Positions 5,360 through 7,318 of a stretch of 7,318 nt of DNA are shown one piece after another. Every line of letters begins with the position of its first letter. The stretch's first letter is position 1. Origin of the DNA: an uncultured Pseudomonadales bacterium (GTDB lineage: Bacteria > Pseudomonadota > Gammaproteobacteria > Pseudomonadales > Cellvibrionaceae); contig CALIUX010000251.1 in the NCBI GenBank assembly GCA_938048505.1, positions 1 through 7,318 on the forward strand, in the 5' to 3' direction. A program made the position numbers and the translations under genes. The notes under the pieces were generated by a model. That model had not been told where the DNA came from. It made no database searches and saw only the letters and a program-made list of their open reading frames with translations.

Positions 5360-7318
5360 ATGAAGTACCCATTACTCACGCTAGCGCTCTCGTTTGTGAC
5401 GCATCAAGGTCATGCATTAAGCGGTCAAGTATTCGACGAGCAAGGACAGCCCGTTATGAACGCTCAAGTTGAAGTAGTTGGTGACAAAAAACGCTACACA
5501 ACAGATGAAGCCGGTAAGTTTATTATTCCCAACGAAAGCGTTGATGAAATACATATTAAAGCCGATGGTTTTAGCCATAAAATCTTGCACTTACACCATG
5601 AACACAGCCAAGACGCAATCCGTATTGAGTTGCTGCGCGGTGTATTAGAAGTAGTTGATGTGGTTGGAGTGCCTCTGCACGCATCCAAAATTGAATCAGC
5701 ACAGCCCGTATCGGTTCTTGCCGGTAAGAACTTAAGAAAAAAACAAGCGGCAACACTGGGCGAAACGCTCAAGCGCGAAATAGGCGTTCAAAGTAGTTAC
5801 TACGGCGGCGTGGCTAGTAGCCCGATTATTCGTGGTCTAGATGGGCCCAGAGTATTAATCACTCAAAATGGATTAGATGTTAGTGATGCATCGCGCGTTG
5901 GGCCAGATCATGTTGTGGCAACAGAAGCTTCTACTGCTGAACAAATTGAAATCTTACGCGGGCCTGCCACTTTGTTCTATGGCTCTGGCGCTATCGGTGG
6001 TGTTGTCAACGTGGTTGACGATCGTGTTCCAAGCGACAGCCTTGCCAAAGGTGCATTTGTTGCCGAATACCAATCAGTCAGCGAAGCCTCTGCCCTTTCA
6101 GGTGCTTATACCGGCGGTAATGAATACGTTGCTTTTCATGTAGATGGCTTTTGGCGCGATCGCGACGATTATGAGATCCCGGGAGCTGCAGAGCTCGAAA
6201 CAGAAGAGGAGCACGAAGAAGAAGGCCATGATGAGCATGATGACGAGACGCTTGAAAATAGTGCCTCCGAAAGCTACGGGTTTAACTTAGGTGGCAGCCT
6301 TTTATTTGATAACGGATACATTGGTTTATCTTATGGCCGATTAGACCGCTTAAATGGCGTGCCGGGCCACGGGCACGAAGAAGAAGGCGAAGAACACGAA
6401 GACGAAATGGAAGAAAAAGGTCATGAAGAGGAAGAAGAAACCATCCTATCGGACCTTGAGCAAGATCGCTGGCAACTGATTAGTGAATTCAATCTTGACA
6501 GTCCGTATATTGCCTCAATTAAGACCAGCATGGGCTATACCGACTACCAACATGCCGAAATTCATGACGAAGAAGGCCATGAAGAAGATGGTCACGAGGA
6601 GGAAGATCATGATGAAGATGAAAAAGGTCATGATGAAGATGAGAAGGGCCATGACGAGGATGAAGACGGCCACCATGAAGACGAAGAAGGAACTGTTTTC
6701 AAAAACAAGACCTGGCAAATTAAAACAGATATTGTCCATAATGAAATAGCACACTGGAAAGGTGCTGTATCGCTCGAAATCAAAAATACCGACTTTGAAG
6801 CCATTGGTGAAGAGGCTTTTACACCACCCTCAGAAACAAGAGAAATGTCGCTTGCAGTGGTTGAAGAAAGGCATGTCGGTCAAGTTTTATGGCAGCTTGG
6901 CGCAAGAGTCGATAACGTTACGATAAAAGCGCTAGAGCAAGAGCTCGATTTTACTCCCATTAGCGCCTCTGCCGGCTTAGTATGGGACTTTAGCAAAGGC
7001 TATAACCTCGGCGCCTCATTAACGCGTGCCGAAAGAGCCCCCAGCGCCTCGGAAATATTTTCGAACGGAGCACACATAGCAACACGTGCCTTTGAGGCCG
7101 GCGCATTATTTACTGCTAAACAAGAAGGCAACTCAGCTGAATTAGTAGCCGGCAATACAGCGAGCATTAACAAAGAGACATCAAACAACCTCGATCTATC
7201 GCTACGCAAGTTTGAAGGCAATATCGGCTTTGTTTTTAACGTCTTTTATAATCAAGTCGATAATTATTATGCGCTCATCAATACTGGCCTAACTACTGAA
7301 GATTTTAATATCGATTCG
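5360..7318 (+). CDS. TonB-dependent outer-membrane receptor, ZnuD-like zinc/metal receptor (C-terminus missing)
   Basis: Outer-membrane gated channel taking up a metal or metal complex with TonB energy. The frame is open from ATG 5360 to the window edge, 653 residues, with no stop. Order: signal peptide (about 1-19, ending G-H-A); a carboxypeptidase-regulatory-like beta domain (about 20-94); a TonB-box-like L-E-V-V-D-V-V (96-102); the plug (about 108-222) with P-I-I-R-G-L-D-G-P-R-V-L-I (155-167) and E-I-L-R-G-P-A-T-L-F-Y-G-S-G-A-I-G-G-V-V-N; then barrel strands. Three inserts rich in His, Asp and Glu sit in the barrel at 278-298, 337-361 and 401-444. Such His/acidic loops are the hallmark of ZnuD, the Zur-controlled zinc receptor of Neisseria. 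L-T-R-A-E-R-A-P-S-A-S-E-I-F-S-N-G (554-570) is the usual barrel motif in this receptor group. The upstream palindrome supports metal control. The ribosome site AGAG is weak. Nickel or another divalent metal is an alternative substrate. Roughly the last part of the barrel lies outside the window. Confidence 0.92.
   Translation, partial: MKYPLLTLALSFVTHQGHALSGQVFDEQGQPVMNAQVEVVGDKKRYTTDEAGKFIIPNESVDEIHIKADGFSHKILHLHHEHSQDAIRIELLRGVLEVVDVVGVPLHASKIESAQPVSVLAGKNLRKKQAATLGETLKREIGVQSSYYGGVASSPIIRGLDGPRVLITQNGLDVSDASRVGPDHVVATEASTAEQIEILRGPATLFYGSGAIGGVVNVVDDRVPSDSLAKGAFVAEYQSVSEASALSGAYTGGNEYVAFHVDGFWRDRDDYEIPGAAELETEEEHEEEGHDEHDDETLENSASESYGFNLGGSLLFDNGYIGLSYGRLDRLNGVPGHGHEEEGEEHEDEMEEKGHEEEEETILSDLEQDRWQLISEFNLDSPYIASIKTSMGYTDYQHAEIHDEEGHEEDGHEEEDHDEDEKGHDEDEKGHDEDEDGHHEDEEGTVFKNKTWQIKTDIVHNEIAHWKGAVSLEIKNTDFEAIGEEAFTPPSETREMSLAVVEERHVGQVLWQLGARVDNVTIKALEQELDFTPISASAGLVWDFSKGYNLGASLTRAERAPSASEIFSNGAHIATRAFEAGALFTAKQEGNSAELVAGNTASINKETSNNLDLSLRKFEGNIGFVFNVFYNQVDNYYALINTGLTTEDFNIDS
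6191..6253 (+). other. First His/acidic insert of the receptor
   Basis: Codes for residues 278-298, rich in Glu and Asp with His at 285, 290 and 293. It follows a barrel strand (F-W-R-D-R-D-D-Y), so it is probably a surface loop. It could capture divalent metal ions at the cell surface. Confidence 0.6.
6368..6442 (+). other. Second His/acidic insert of the receptor
   Basis: Codes for residues 337-361, beginning H-G-H-E-E-E and containing His at 337, 339, 346 and 355 among Glu and Asp. It replaces a loop after the strand ending L-N-G-V-P-G, where ZnuD-type receptors also carry a His-rich stretch. Confidence 0.6.
6602..6685 (+). repeat. Four tandem 21-bp units coding for a His/Asp-rich heptapeptide
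   Basis: Codons 415-442 read as four heptads: EDHDEDE, KGHDEDE, KGHDEDE and DGHHEDE. They sit inside the third His/acidic insert (residues 401-444, bases 6560-6691). The two middle units are identical in protein but differ at synonymous bases, so the duplication is not brand new. Upstream His residues at 402, 407 and 412 are spaced five apart, the later ones at 417, 424, 431 and 438 seven apart. Such repeats can change in number by slippage, adding or removing metal-binding residues without frameshift. Confidence 0.8.

Noticed and set aside
5494..5772. Leftward reading frames inside the start of the receptor gene
   Set aside because: Antisense to a well-supported signal peptide, regulatory-like domain and plug; no start signals and no family resemblance.
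6602..6685. CRISPR-like array
   Set aside because: The repeats are contiguous 21-bp coding units without spacers, in frame within a receptor gene.
6483..6754. Reading frames on both strands over the receptor repeat, one Lys/Met-rich and one very hydrophobic
   Set aside because: They are out-of-frame readings of the GA-rich repeat that codes for the His/acidic loop; the receptor frame is continuous through it and its protein matches a known family.

Overview
The window looks like chromosomal DNA of a moderately AT-rich marine-type gammaproteobacterium. This placement is an inference from protein style (RND efflux proteins, a proteobacterial nickel superoxide dismutase, a ZnuD-like receptor) and not from any marker gene. 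No rRNA, tRNA, insertion sequence, phage gene or CRISPR array is visible.

Layout. The left half (1-3377) is transcribed leftward. From right to left it holds sodN (nickel superoxide dismutase precursor, 2700-3377), a strong intrinsic terminator (2666-2693), sodX (the small Ser/Lys protease that matures NiSOD, 2316-2606), a 163-bp gap, then a two-gene efflux operon: a membrane fusion protein (914-2152) whose stop overlaps the start of an RND permease (1-917, cut by the window edge). The right half is transcribed rightward. It holds a class-3-type aldehyde dehydrogenase, most like coniferyl aldehyde dehydrogenase (3737-5167), and a TonB-dependent outer-membrane receptor of the ZnuD zinc type (5360 to the window end, 653 residues, C-terminus missing). 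The receptor is easy to miss because its frame has no stop before the edge. The 3378-3736 gap between the two halves is divergent and carries a good sodN promoter candidate.

How the genes fit together. sodN and sodX form a functional pair: SodX should cut the precursor just before the HCDIPC nickel hook so that the new N-terminal His can bind nickel. The precursor is unusual because it begins with a signal-peptide-like segment, a His cluster and a transmembrane helix ahead of a basic linker. This suggests a membrane-tethered proenzyme with its SOD domain in the cytoplasm. The receptor has three His/Asp/Glu-rich inserts, one built of 21-bp repeats. A palindrome resembling a Zur/Fur-family operator overlaps its putative promoter, pointing to metal-repressed metal uptake. 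Whether that metal is zinc (as in ZnuD) or nickel (for the neighbouring SOD) cannot be decided from sequence. The efflux operon and aldehyde dehydrogenase have no proven link to these genes.
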